Source: Prorocentrum cordatum
Taxonomy: Eukaryota; Sar; Dinophyceae; Prorocentrales; Prorocentraceae
Direction of reading: 5' to 3'
Length of the DNA: 64,000 nucleotides
NCBI GenBank assembly: GCA_963575745.1
Contig: CAUYUJ010021688.1
Coordinates: 62,501 to 126,500 of the forward strand
The translations under genes and the position numbers were made by a program. Each line of letters begins with the position of its first letter. Positions within the stretch are counted from its first letter, which is position 1. Below the pieces are notes generated by a model, which searched no databases, was not told where the DNA came from, and saw only the letters and a list, made by a program, of their open reading frames with translations. This document shows positions 22,691 to 32,080 of the stretch, one piece after another.

Positions 22691-24040
22691 TTTTCCTATG
22701 TTTTTGTTTGCGCCTTTGTGCGTCTTCGATTTTCCGGTTCCCCGACGCTCCCAGAGGGCCCAAGAGACCCTAAATATTGCTCCAAGACCCCGTTGGAAGC
22801 CCCCAAAGGCCACCAAGAGGGCCCCCAAAGCCCCAAGAGCGGCCGAAGAGCGCTCCAAGTTCGTCGGGCGTTGCCGGTGGCTCTCATGGTGGCGTGCGGA
22901 TCGCACACCTTTACACGGAATTCCCGGCATTTCCAAACAAATCCCAAAGAGTGCAACGAGCAAACCTGGCATTTTTCGGAGATGTTCGGGGCCCTTGTGG
23001 AGCCTTCTTCTGATCCTCTTTGGCCGTTTTTGGTGTTTTGTTCGTCCGTTTTGGGGCGTTTTCAGAAGCCCCCCGAGGGTTCCGAGACCCCCCAGGAGGT
23101 GCTCATGTGCTGCTGCTGGCGATCGTGTTGCTGCTGTTGCTGGAGGTGCTGCTGGAGTTGGTGCTGCTGGTGGTGTTGCTGTTGCTGTTGGTGCTGCTGG
23201 TGCTCCTGCTGCTGGTACTGCTGCTGGTTCTGCTGGTGTTCTGGTGCTGTTGCTGGTGTTGTTGCCAGTGTTGCTGCCGATGGTGCTGCTCTCATGGTGC
23301 CGACACTGGGTCGCTCTTGTCCTGCTCCTCCTCCGCGTCCTCCTTCTCCTCCTCATCCTCCTATGTATTAAATGTTATTCCTCGTGGTGTTGCTGCTGGT
23401 GCTGCTGCTGTTGCTGGTGGTGGTGCTGCTGACGTTGCTGCTGGTGCTGCGGCTGTTGCTGTTGCTGCTAGTGTTGCTGCTGGCGCTGCTGGTGCTGCTG
23501 CTGGTGCTGCTGGTGCCGGTGCCCCCTCTGGAGATTTTTTGGTGCGGTCTCGGGGTCCTCTTGCGCCTCCTTTAATTTCCAGGGCCCTGGGCCCTGTCGG
23601 AGCCCTCACTCTTGGAGTTCTCTTGGACCGTATTTGGTGCATTCCTCGGCCCTTTAGGGACGCTCTGTGGAGCTTCCTAAGGGTTTGAAGACGCCCTAGA
23701 GGGGCCCAGGAAATCCCAGCAAATCCCGGGCAGTGCGACAGGCAAGTTGAGGTTTTTTGTCGAAGATCCTCGAAGTCATGTTCGAGCCCTTTTGGAATCC
23801 TCTTGCGCCCTTCTCGATGTTTTCTTCTGCCTTTTCTGGACGCTTTCAGGAACCCCCCGAGAGCTCTGAGACCCCCCAGGAGGTGTTGATGGTGCTGCTG
23901 CTCTTGGTGGTTATGTTGCTGCTTGTGCTGCTGCTGATGGTGCTGCTGGTGCTGCTGCTGGTGCTTCTGCAGCTGGTTATGATGCTGGTGGCTGCTGGTT
24001 CTGCTGGTGCCGGTACTGTTGCTGGTGGTGTTGCCGGGCC
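22690..24040. repeat. Tandem segmental duplication (~784-bp step) carrying (CTG)n
   Basis: The marker GAGACCCCCCAGGAGGTG occurs at 23084 and again at 23868. The sequence before each copy is related (GTGCAACGAGCAAAC near 22960 and GTGCGACAGGCAAGT near 23735), and a CTG/TGC-rich tract follows each (23105-23520 and 23885-24035). Poly-Leu and poly-Gln frames come from the CTG tracts. Confidence 0.7.
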
Positions 24041-24212
24041 GCGGGCCTCCTGGGGCCTCCTGGTGACCTCCTGGTGACCTCCTGGGGCTTCCTCCTGGGC
24101 CTCCTGTGGCCTCCTGGACCCCACCTGGGGCTTCCTGGAGCCTCTTGGGGCTCCCAGGGGGGGATATCTATCATGTGGCCGTCGGGGCCCCCCAAAATGG
24201 GGGGGGGGGCGT

Positions 24213-25245
24213 CGGATGGGGCCTTAGTTGTTCTTAGGCATGATCCCAGGGCGTCGCGTCGGTCGGTCCCAGGGTGGCAGCTGAATGCTGCGGGCTGTCG
24301 CTGCGGCAGCTGAAGGCTGCGTACTGTCGGGACCTTAGTGTGTCGGGGCGGGGGCGATCAGGGGAGAAGGGGGGGGGATTTTCGAGAGCGTCAACGAACC
24401 GGGCAACCTGGTCCAAGTCGCAGAGGTCGACACCAGCGGCGGGGAAGAGGAAAGGAGGGGGGCGATGGGCACCGTCCCAAACGACCCAGGAGGCAACCGC
24501 GAGCTCACCGGCGCGTCGGAGGGCGTCGGCCCAAAAGACCCCTAGAGTTGCGAGGCGGTCGGCCGCTTTGTTGAGGCGGCGTCGTACCGCCTACCATGTA
24601 AGGGTCCAGCCGGACTCACTGGCTTGCCTGATGGCAAAATCCATCTGTTGCGCCAGGTGGAGCCGTCGATAGCGTCCGGTGCCGGCTCCGTATCGGATGG
24701 CCGCTAGGTTGTCGCCGACCACTCTGACGCCTCGAAGCGCGTTATCGACGTGGGGGAGCAGGGCGAGGCCAGCTCTGCACCCAGAGGCCTCTGCCGTCTG
24801 TGCGTTGTCACAGCCTGGGAGGGCAACAACCGCGACCGCAACGACTCGCGGGTAGCCGCGGCGCGGGTCGTGTTTCCAGAGGACGGCGGCCGCACCGGAG
24901 ACTTTGTCCCCCTCTCCGATCCGTCGCGCTCCCCCGTCGAACGTGAGCTCGTAGGGCCATTGGGCAGTGTCGGCGGCGGGGAGCGGAGAGTCCCCGACAG
25001 TGATTTCCTCGCCCGCATCCATCCCTGCCGGCTCTGAGCACGAGGGTGTGCTGGTCACAGAGCCTACAATAGGCCTTGGTCCAGAGGGCACCGGGGGTCC
25101 CTGTCTGTCCTGGGGCATGGGAACCAGCCCACCCCAGGGGGCATCCAGCTCGCCCTGGGGTCGCAAGTTTGGAGAAGGGCGAGCCGGCCCCCACTCCGCG
25201 TGGCTCGGGTTGTGATGGGGAGGCGCCGTATTTCCCCTCCGGCTC
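24213..25245 (-). mobile_element. 5'-truncated LINE copy (RNase H and 3' end only)
   Basis: This segment is homologous to the 3' end of the LINE at 33.8-40.3 kb: its plus strand from GGATGGGGCCTT (24213) to about 25245 aligns with about 33820-34865. Homology stops abruptly at the right, as expected for a 5'-truncated LINE insertion. The frame 25544-24591 carries ELTFDGGARRIGEGDK, AQTAEASGCRAGLALL and VVGDNLAAIRYGAGTG (three of the four RNase H acidic residues). It then hits TAG at 24591 where the sister copy has CAG in WTLTWQAVRRRLNKAADR. Beyond the TAG the frame stays open to 24234 and keeps the last aspartate. Confidence 0.82.
24276..24320 (-). promoter_or_regulatory. Two small hairpins at a LINE 3' end
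   Basis: GGCAGCTGAATGCTGC (24276-24291) and GGCAGCTGAAGGCTGC (24305-24320) each fold as GCAGC/GCTGC around a five-base loop. TCCCAGGGT precedes the first. The same pair is present at the end of the sister LINE, so this is a candidate recognition structure for the element's reverse transcriptase. Confidence 0.5.
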
Positions 25246-26412
25246 GCCAAGGACACGTGCAGGTGACAGTAGTCTGTCAACCACCTATTAAACCGCAGCC
25301 AAAATGACGCGTGGTACGGGCGCAAGCGAGCCGCGGTGAGGCGGCAAGCAGAAGCAGCCCGATGGCCTGAGCCAGGCGTGCAATCCAAGGAGTCTGCGAA
25401 GCAGCCCCAGGACGGGTCATGCAACGGCAAATCCAGGGAGTCTGATCGCAGCCACCGAGGAAGCCGAGCGCAGCCAAAATGGCGCGAGAGGCGCTCCCAG
25501 TTCGAGGCGAACGAGAAGGAGCAATCCCGAAGACGCCTATCCAAGGAGCCCGACGGGTAACACAGACTGTGGGTGGCAAAGTCAACGGAAAGCCTGACAG
25601 CGAAGGAATCGCAACGTCAGTACACGCATCCAGGGTGTGGAACCAGCGTGGCCAGAAAGTCCTTCCACAACTAAGATGCGTCAAGCCCATGATCCAACGA
25701 CGGGCGTAGCATGCACACAGGGCCACACTGTGAACAGGCCAAGGTGCACGAGGGTCTCGGCGCTACCCCTGACAAGCAGCAACCGAGAACGGGAACGTCG
25801 TCTACCCACAACGCGCCCCTTCACCACTTATTCCAGGGTCACGGCTGAAGGCCGTGTTTGAGATGTCCAGGGAATGAATCTATGCACGGGCGACGCCCGA
25901 GCCCACAGACCAGGCCAGGCCGCGCCTGGCGGGTGAAAGAGCTACAATAAGGCCGTACCCACGGGTCCACAACCTGAGGTGGCTGTGGACAATATTACCG
26001 AAGAGCACACCAGTCTCCGAAGGCCGGAGGTGCGCGCGTCGGTGGAGGGCGGCGAAGCGCCGCGGTGAAAAGGGGGCCCGCAGCGCAGCCCAAGGCTGCG
26101 CCAGAGGGATGCCAGGGTGTGAAACACAGTGGAGCGGAGAACGCGAGCCCGGCGGCAAGGATGCATCAGCCAGGGGTGAAAGAGAGCAGCAGGGCCAGGG
26201 GCCGGCTGGGGTCTGCAGGCTGCGCACTGTCACGAAAAGTGCAGATGGTATTACTGAGCGCCACCCCATGGTCCAAAGGTAGGAGGAGCGCCGCCCAGGG
26301 GGGAGGGCAGTCGGGCTGCCCCGCAGACAGAGAAGGGAAGCGGCGGAGGGCACACCCAGTGCGCGGTGAGGTTGTCGCGGCAGCGTTAGGCGCTGGGAGC
26401 GGGGGGGGAGGC
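25246..26412 (-). other. Probable 3' non-coding region of the helicase unit
   Basis: Between the stop of the last helicase-unit frame (26413) and the truncated LINE. The frames here (26425-25880 and others) show no domain or coherent protein. It contains two clear hairpins: GCGCAGCC-CAA-GGCTGCGC near 26088 and CACGGC-TGAAG-GCCGTG at 25840-25856. The second is preceded by TCCAGGGT exactly like the LINE 3' hairpins, so the unit may end near 25830. Confidence 0.45.
25832..25856 (-). promoter_or_regulatory. TCCAGGGT plus TGAAG-loop hairpin (possible 3' end of helicase unit)
   Basis: TCCAGGGT at 25832-25839 is directly followed by CACGGCTGAAGGCCGTG, a six-base stem with a TGAAG loop. The loop and its position after TCCAGGGT match the two LINE 3' ends, while the stem bases differ but still pair. 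Confidence 0.45.
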
Positions 26413-27666
26413 TCAGTCCCTCCATCTGAGCCTCTTTTCGTCTCTATCGTCCCATTCGTCGGGGCGGCCTCCGCCGCGTTTGCCGCCCGACTGCCAGCGA
26501 TCTTCGCTCCACCCATCGCTCCATTCGCCCTGCCAGCTGCCCCAGGTGTCCCAGGAGCTTGTCGCGCGGTCACGCCAGCCGGTCTGGTGATAGCTGCCTT
26601 TGCCCCTGTCGTCAGCGCGGGAATGTCGCAAGTAGTTAGATCGTAGCCTGCCCCAGTCAATGCCGTAGTCCAGCCTCACGTTCATCTGGTAGGCATCATA
26701 CCCGCAGTCCCTCCAGTCATCGAGAAGCTTGTGGATGGTCGCGGGCGAGTGCAATTTCGGGTCGGATTTGGGCCCACTGGATCCAGGGAGGGAGATTCGC
26801 TGCGTGCGCGCTGTCCACAGTGCGCAGAAGACAGCGCCCAACTCTGACTGAAGCATGGCTATGTGTCTGGCAGGCGTCTCGTTGTGACGTTCGAGTTGTA
26901 CCGTGCCCAGCCGGACTTTGCACATGGGGCCGCCCCCCTCCGGACAGGTCAACCGGTTGAGGGCCTCCCGCTCCGTTGCGCCAGTGTGGCGGTGGTGATA
27001 GCGTCTCTGCCCGGGGAGCTGCGGGGTGGGCGCGGGAGAGCGCTCGGTCGGCGATCCACTTCGGTCACGGGTTCTCTCGTCCCTCACGGGTCCCCCGGCT
27101 GAGTCTCTCCTGTGGTGGGTGTCGGGCGCTTCCTCCCCGGCCGAGGTCGGGGCATCCTCGCGGCTGGAGTCAGAGTTGTCCGCCGACGGGCTTGCTGAAG
27201 CCTCGTCGCCGGGGGGCCTTCTATCGTCGTTCGAGGCCGAGTCCGAGCAAGTAAGAGGCCGAGGGGCCTCGTCCTCATCATAGTCGGCGGACTCCCTCTT
27301 TGCAGGGGGGAGCTCGTCCTCCGCGCTGTCATCGTTGCCGCTGCGGTCAGGCGGGCCCTGGTGGCCCATGCGCGAGTCATTGTCCGCCGTGCCCTGGGAC
27401 CTATCTGCGTCGGCGGCCATGGGAGTGTCCGGCCTGTCGTCGCTCAATGCCGACAGGCCTGGTGGGGGAGCCCGGGCCAAAGAGGTGATGGATGCAGAGG
27501 CGAGGGCATCGGCACTGAGGCTGAGTAGGAACCCCGTCAGCGTGCTGATCTCATGTCGGATGGGGAAGAGACCACTTGCCGGGGCCAGCGCCGTCGCATA
27601 AATCCTCCAGGGCTCCTTATGTCTCTCGCCGTTGGTCAGGCGTGCTATGACTCGCGCCGCGGCCAC
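26413..27666 (-). CDS. Helicase-unit ORF, acidic/Ser-rich with RG/W-rich tail
   Basis: A 417-codon frame ending in TGA at 26413. The start given is a GTG; the same frame is open upstream to a TAG at 27823, so it is probably a continuation of the previous frame. Residues about 80-220 are disordered and charged (NDDSAEDELPPAKRESADYD, TDHHRRDS-like). Then comes a possibly folded part (CPEGGGPMCKVRLGTVQLER, LHSPATIHKLLDDWRDCGYD) and a Trp/Gly/Arg-rich end (SSWDTWGSWQGEWSDGWSED). The basic, aromatic tail suggests nucleic-acid binding. No known domain recognised. Confidence 0.5.
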   Translation of the reverse strand: MAAARVIARLTNGERHKEPWRIYATALAPASGLFPIRHEISTLTGFLLSLSADALASASITSLARAPPPGLSALSDDRPDTPMAADADRSQGTADNDSRMGHQGPPDRSGNDDSAEDELPPAKRESADYDEDEAPRPLTCSDSASNDDRRPPGDEASASPSADNSDSSREDAPTSAGEEAPDTHHRRDSAGGPVRDERTRDRSGSPTERSPAPTPQLPGQRRYHHRHTGATEREALNRLTCPEGGGPMCKVRLGTVQLERHNETPARHIAMLQSELGAVFCALWTARTQRISLPGSSGPKSDPKLHSPATIHKLLDDWRDCGYDAYQMNVRLDYGIDWGRLRSNYLRHSRADDRGKGSYHQTGWRDRATSSWDTWGSWQGEWSDGWSEDRWQSGGKRGGGRPDEWDDRDEKRLRWRD

Positions 27667-27822
27667 ACGCTTACCCTCCCAGCGCTGGTTGGGAGGGAGG
27701 CAGTTGTCCGGGATGTGGTCGCCATATATGGTCCTGAGGAACTCTGACAGGAACTGGTCGGGCAGGGACGCCTCGTCGAAACTGGGCTCAGGGGCACTTC
27801 TGTCGCGATTGGCGATACAAAA

Positions 27823-28704
27823 CTATCTCCAGGTGTAATCCAGCCCAGGAAGGAAATCGCGGAGGAAGGTTACCAGCAACCGCCGTGCGGACGACCCGCC
27901 GGCACCGGGCCTGCTGGGATCCTCGGCGCTTAGGGTGGGATTATCGACGCCCCTGTTGCTCAGGAGAGGGCCTTGTGGTGCTGGGAGGTCCGGCAAGAGC
28001 TCCAGAAGCTCTGTGAGAGTCCTAGGAGTCTGCTCAGACGTTGCACCAGTGTTGCCCGCAGCGCTGGATCCAGGGGGATTGCTTGCTCCGACCTTGGTGA
28101 ATCGGTCCTGGACCTTGGCGTCCACGCCTAGACATGGAAGAGAGTCAGCAATGTCCAAGGGCGCCTCGAAACCGATCTGGCTACTGAGCGAGGGAAGGGC
28201 TGGAGGATCTCCCGGATACAGGGGTCTGAAGTCACGATCCAGGATGCGATCCAGGGTGGCCGGGCCTATGTTCCATATCGGGACCAGGCACCGTCGGCAG
28301 CACCATGTAGCGTTCCATTGGCGCCCCCACCAGGCCAGGGCCCGCTTGTCGATGGGAGGCAGTCCAGCTTGCTCGGGCACGCCAATGCCTTCCGCCGGCT
28401 TCCATCTGAAAAATCCCAGGGGCGGGGAGCCAGGGTCCCAGACCAGGAGCGGGGCCCCCTGGGGGCACGTGTCGCACCGTGCGGAGTAGGTCTTCGTCTG
28501 CGCGGCTTTGAGGCCGAAACGCTCGCCCCGGATCCGCAGGATGGGAATGGTGGTGTTGGCTTGCTCGGGGATCTTCATGCCCGTAGGCTGCATGAGGAGG
28601 TCCGCTAGTGTCCTCGTATCCGCCAGGGGGCTGCATCCAAAGACAAGTGGACGGTGCCCCAGGGGAGGGAGGGCGCTCGCCTTGTCGCTGTTGACGCCCG
28701 TCAT
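27823..28704 (-). CDS. Helicase-unit ORF, Cys-containing, unknown
   Basis: A 293-codon frame with an ATG at 28704, but open upstream in the same phase to a TAG at 28765. It ends with TAG at 27823. It contains KTYSARCDTCPQGAPLLVWD and NATWCCRRCLVPIWN, two C-x2-C or CC-x2-C pairs that may bind zinc. The end reads FLRDFLPGLDYTWR, stop, and the same frame continues below the stop. Unknown function. It is best seen as a segment of one long polyprotein broken by stops. Confidence 0.5.
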   Translation of the reverse strand: MTGVNSDKASALPPLGHRPLVFGCSPLADTRTLADLLMQPTGMKIPEQANTTIPILRIRGERFGLKAAQTKTYSARCDTCPQGAPLLVWDPGSPPLGFFRWKPAEGIGVPEQAGLPPIDKRALAWWGRQWNATWCCRRCLVPIWNIGPATLDRILDRDFRPLYPGDPPALPSLSSQIGFEAPLDIADSLPCLGVDAKVQDRFTKVGASNPPGSSAAGNTGATSEQTPRTLTELLELLPDLPAPQGPLLSNRGVDNPTLSAEDPSRPGAGGSSARRLLVTFLRDFLPGLDYTWR

Positions 28705-28764
28705 CTGCTGCTCATACTCCTTGACTCTGTCGGCGAATTTCGCTCCTGCCGGCGCTGAGAGGCC

Positions 28765-30963
28765 CTACCCCTCCAGGTGGCGTATCCAGCAGGTGTCGGA
28801 ATGCCACCCCATGTTGGCGCCATTGATGTAGGCCTGAGGCCTGTTCTGAGCGACCATCTGGCGCGTGGTGTCGGATATCCAGGTGCCCTCAGCGGAGCTC
28901 AAATTGTCCTTTCCGCACTTATCGCACATGATTATGCCGTTTTTCTGTTCGATTGCGAGTCTGTCGTCGGGAATGTATGGAGGATCCAGCCTGGTACCTG
29001 GGGCGGGGGCCGGCGGCGGGGGGGCATTGAGGTCGGTGTTGGACAAGGCGAGTCCGCCGCCGATGTAGGAGAGCCCCGCAAGCCGATCGTCAGGTCCCAG
29101 GGAGGCGTGGGTCCCCGCGAGCGCGACGTGCAGCGCACACACTGAGCAGCCGTGTGTATCCAGGGAGGGCAGAGTTGCGGCGGGGACGATTTGCTCGAGG
29201 ACGAGGATAGGCGCTTTTAACTGAAAGTCCTGCCTGTCCATCTCGCTCCAGGTCTGCGGGCAGCCGGCTTCCTGCGCAACGGGGTGGTGGTGCGCCAACG
29301 CCACGAGCTTGGAGATGCGGGGAAGGACCGCCTCAATGCGACTGCGTAGGTCGGCGAGGTCGTTCAGCGTGAGGCTCCAGGTTCGGGCGAATTGTCGCCG
29401 GAAATCCCGGTGAACCTCTTGCCAGGGGACGCAGAACCCCAGGATGGCTTCGATGACGTCCCCGGCCTGCTCTGCGTGCGAGAAGGGCCACAGAAACACT
29501 CGCGGCTCGCGGAGCATGAGCATCATGACAACCAGAAGCGAACGGGCCTTGCAGGATTCCATGGGGAGGCCGTCAGCGTCTATGATTCCTTCACGGAACT
29601 CGTCCATCGCGGAGCCGCACCCTCGGAGGATCTCTCCCAACCCGGGCATTCCAGGGTGCTTCCTGTGCCTGCAGCAGTTCTTGGCGGCGGCGCTCCACGC
29701 CTTGGGGGCCTGCCAGAAGAGCCCTTTGGGGGTGCACTGGCGACGCTTCCAGAGTGTTACGCGCCTGCCATTGGCAGGGGGTAGCGGAGGAAGGGAGTCG
29801 TCGGGGATTGCGTAGTCCGCGTCCTCCCAGGGGGCGCCTAGGCCGAGCGCCCACACCATTGCCGCCCACAGCATATTGTAGACAAGATTGGCGGCGTCAA
29901 GCCCCAGAGACATGTCAAACAGGAAGCCCAGGTGCGACCAGGCCTTGCGGTCGAGCATGCCCGGCTGTCGCGGCGTCGAGGCCAGCGAGAACTCGCGGGG
30001 GCGCAGCCCGGACATCAGGTAGATGAGCACGTGAAAGGCAGGCGTCGAGAGGATGTCGTGGAGCCCCCCCGAAATAAGTTTGCCCAAGGCTGCCCAGTCA
30101 TGGTGCTCGCCCAGGGGTGCGTTGCATCGGTCAGCGAAACCGGTGGCCTGGGCGCCCCGCGCCTTCTTCTCGGCAGCGTCTAGCTCGCTCTCTCCGCCCC
30201 CCCCCTTTGCATCACGGCCCCAGGCGACGGGCGAGGGAATCCATGCGGCAAGGTCCTGGAGAGGGTCGAAGCTCTCGTCGATATCCAGGGAGAGCCTGCT
30301 GCCCACAGAGGCATCGCCACCGAATTGGACCCAGAGGCGAGCCAATCGCCCGTACTCCGAGAGTACGCGAAGCTGGGACCAGGTGGCGTTGGCGAACATA
30401 CGCCCATCTCCCAAGATCAGGATGTTCCGCTTGGCCCTGGTGATCGCCACGTTGAGGCGCTTGGCGTCATCGACGAACCCCCAGTTGTAGTTCCCGTTGC
30501 TCCGCGTCGTTAGCACGATTACAATGTCCGCCTCCCCTCCCTGGCTGGAGTCGATTGTGGTGAGCTTTCGCGCACCGGTCTTCATGTGTTCGCTCGCAAT
30601 CTGTCGTAGTCCAGGGAAGGAAGTGTTGATAGCCGTATGGGCATTGTGGTCCTCACGGAACACTTGTTGCCAACGGTATGTATCCACCCTGTGTCCCTGA
30701 GGGGGTTGTCCAGGGTCGGGGGTGTCTTGTCCGTCGCGCCCAGGGCCGTCCGTCTCCCCCGTTGCCGGTCTGCCCCTTCCTGGCACCTTTAGTGCTGCGC
30801 AGGACGCCGGAGAGGTGGCAGGGACCCTGCGGCCACCCATCCATGAGGATCGCCGTCTGGAGCTGGCAACCGACCACAATTCTGACAGAGGTGCCATTGT
30901 TGAGCTCGGGCAGAAGTGCACGCACGATGTCCGCGGCCTGGGCTGCCTCCGGAGGGTTGGCAA
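28765..30963 (-). CDS. SF1B helicase C-terminal half plus C-terminal extension
   Basis: A 732-codon frame. Residues 135-145 (TTIDSSQGGEADIVI) are helicase motif V and residues 169-180 (LNVAITRAKRNI) are motif VI of UPF1/SETX-like SF1B helicases. The rest (about 190-690) is a helical region I do not recognise, followed by a possible zinc site near the C-terminus (IMCDKCGKDNLSS) and a TAG at 28765. The N-terminal 90 residues are out of frame with the domain, because motifs I-III and the RMHP block are in the adjoining frame 31981-30653. The frame change lies at about 30870-30680. The start codon given is TTG, a frame limit only. Confidence 0.7.
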   Translation of the reverse strand: MPTLRRQPRPRTSCVHFCPSSTMAPLSELWSVASSRRRSSWMGGRRVPATSPASCAALKVPGRGRPATGETDGPGRDGQDTPDPGQPPQGHRVDTYRWQQVFREDHNAHTAINTSFPGLRQIASEHMKTGARKLTTIDSSQGGEADIVIVLTTRSNGNYNWGFVDDAKRLNVAITRAKRNILILGDGRMFANATWSQLRVLSEYGRLARLWVQFGGDASVGSRLSLDIDESFDPLQDLAAWIPSPVAWGRDAKGGGGESELDAAEKKARGAQATGFADRCNAPLGEHHDWAALGKLISGGLHDILSTPAFHVLIYLMSGLRPREFSLASTPRQPGMLDRKAWSHLGFLFDMSLGLDAANLVYNMLWAAMVWALGLGAPWEDADYAIPDDSLPPLPPANGRRVTLWKRRQCTPKGLFWQAPKAWSAAAKNCCRHRKHPGMPGLGEILRGCGSAMDEFREGIIDADGLPMESCKARSLLVVMMLMLREPRVFLWPFSHAEQAGDVIEAILGFCVPWQEVHRDFRRQFARTWSLTLNDLADLRSRIEAVLPRISKLVALAHHHPVAQEAGCPQTWSEMDRQDFQLKAPILVLEQIVPAATLPSLDTHGCSVCALHVALAGTHASLGPDDRLAGLSYIGGGLALSNTDLNAPPPPAPAPGTRLDPPYIPDDRLAIEQKNGIIMCDKCGKDNLSSAEGTWISDTTRQMVAQNRPQAYINGANMGWHSDTCWIRHLEG

Positions 30964-31981
30964 AGCCTGGTTGTAGGTCTGTAGTGACCTCCCAGGAGGG
31001 TGTGTGGACGAGGAGGAAGCGGTGCTTGTCTGCGCTTGGCGGGGGATCTAGCTGTTCGAGGGCGGCGCGGAGGTCACCCTCGTCAGACTCGGTGAGTTTC
31101 GCCAGCGTTGTCAGACGCCCGGGATCCCAAGCACTAATGTTTCTCCAGGGGATGCCTCCAACGATTGGCCGCTCGCTGAGCGGATCCAGGATGCCAGACT
31201 TCATACTTTTCCCGTAGTAGGCTGCATTCGGAAAGGCGAGCAGCCGCGGATGCATCCGATAGCAGATCGAAAGGTGAACCACGGACGATTCCTGGCCCCG
31301 GAGCGCGTGAAACATCCTGTCGAAAATGCTGACGCAGAGCCCGAGGTCGTTGGCCAGCTTGGAGAGCACCGTGGGGGGCAGCTGGTTCGGGTCACCCACG
31401 AGGACCAAGGTCCCACCACTGTTGATCAAATTAACCATGGACATGAGTGCGTGGAGCTCAGTGGCCTGTCCAGCCTCGTCGATTACCAGGAGTACGATGT
31501 GGGGGCTGTCCTTTTGACCGAGGGCCTCGGAGGCCTCGTGTGTAGACATGATTACCCTGGCCCCCTGTAGTAGGCTCGCCTTGTAGGGTCTGAAGCCCTG
31601 GCCCTTGTCCCCGTCCTGGAACGGGAAATCTCCGTGGGCGGTCCTGTAGTGTCCTTCGGGCGCCAGGTCAACGAGTGCCTCGTTGACGCGGTCCTTCTTT
31701 GCCAGGCGCACGAAGTTTTTAGGGAATCCCGTGTCTGGGTCCAGACGATGCTGCCGTTGTGCTTCGATCATCGCCAGAGCTGGTTGGTCCACCGCTGTGT
31801 TGGATCCTGCTGCCAATGCGACGGCCTGTCCAGGGCGTAGGCAGGAGCCCCACATGTCCAGGCAGGCAACAGAGAAGGTGGTCTTGCCCGTTCCAGGGGG
31901 ACCGTGCACTAGTACGGCGTGGTGGCTCAAGGTGGCCTGCAAGGCCCTGGTCGCGTCGCTGTTCGGCTTGTGCCTTTCCAA
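30653..31981 (-). CDS. SF1B (UPF1-like) helicase N-terminal half
   Basis: A 442-codon frame with the Walker A loop GPPGTGKTT (residues 27-35), Walker B VIDEAGQATE (about 166-175), motif III GDPNQLPP (196-203) and SICYRMHP (about 238-245). These identify an ATP-dependent SF1B RNA/DNA helicase of the UPF1/DNA2/NAM7 type. After about residue 370 (SVRIVVGCQLQTAI) the coherent reading passes to the next frame. The start given is TTG; the frame is open upstream to a TAG at 32081 and then continues in phase into the 595-residue frame. It may be a mobile-element helicase rather than the host decay factor, because the CH-domain of UPF1 is absent and the 3' region carries LINE-like hairpins. Confidence 0.78.
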   Translation of the reverse strand: MERHKPNSDATRALQATLSHHAVLVHGPPGTGKTTFSVACLDMWGSCLRPGQAVALAAGSNTAVDQPALAMIEAQRQHRLDPDTGFPKNFVRLAKKDRVNEALVDLAPEGHYRTAHGDFPFQDGDKGQGFRPYKASLLQGARVIMSTHEASEALGQKDSPHIVLLVIDEAGQATELHALMSMVNLINSGGTLVLVGDPNQLPPTVLSKLANDLGLCVSIFDRMFHALRGQESSVVHLSICYRMHPRLLAFPNAAYYGKSMKSGILDPLSERPIVGGIPWRNISAWDPGRLTTLAKLTESDEGDLRAALEQLDPPPSADKHRFLLVHTPSWEVTTDLQPGFANPPEAAQAADIVRALLPELNNGTSVRIVVGCQLQTAILMDGWPQGPCHLSGVLRSTKGARKGQTGNGGDGRPWARRTRHPRPWTTPSGTQGGYIPLATSVP

Positions 31982-32080
31982 TATGCTGCTGAGGGTGTCC
32001 AGGCTGGGAGTAGGGCGTACTCTCTGGAAGACAGAGCCTGTCGCCCCAGAGATCTCCTCGCCAGAGAAAGCCCTCAGACC

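Noticed and set aside
25472-25483. GCCATTTTGGCT on the minus strand, 12 bases shared with the spliced leader
   Set aside because: The bases after it (GCG) do not continue the leader, and a related word recurs at about 25297. It looks like local repeat sequence rather than a transcript end.
25277-26425. Frames 26425-25880 and 25726-25277 as genes
   Set aside because: Low-coherence Pro/Leu/Arg-rich readings with no domain, lying between the helicase-unit stop and a truncated LINE; more likely 3' non-coding sequence.
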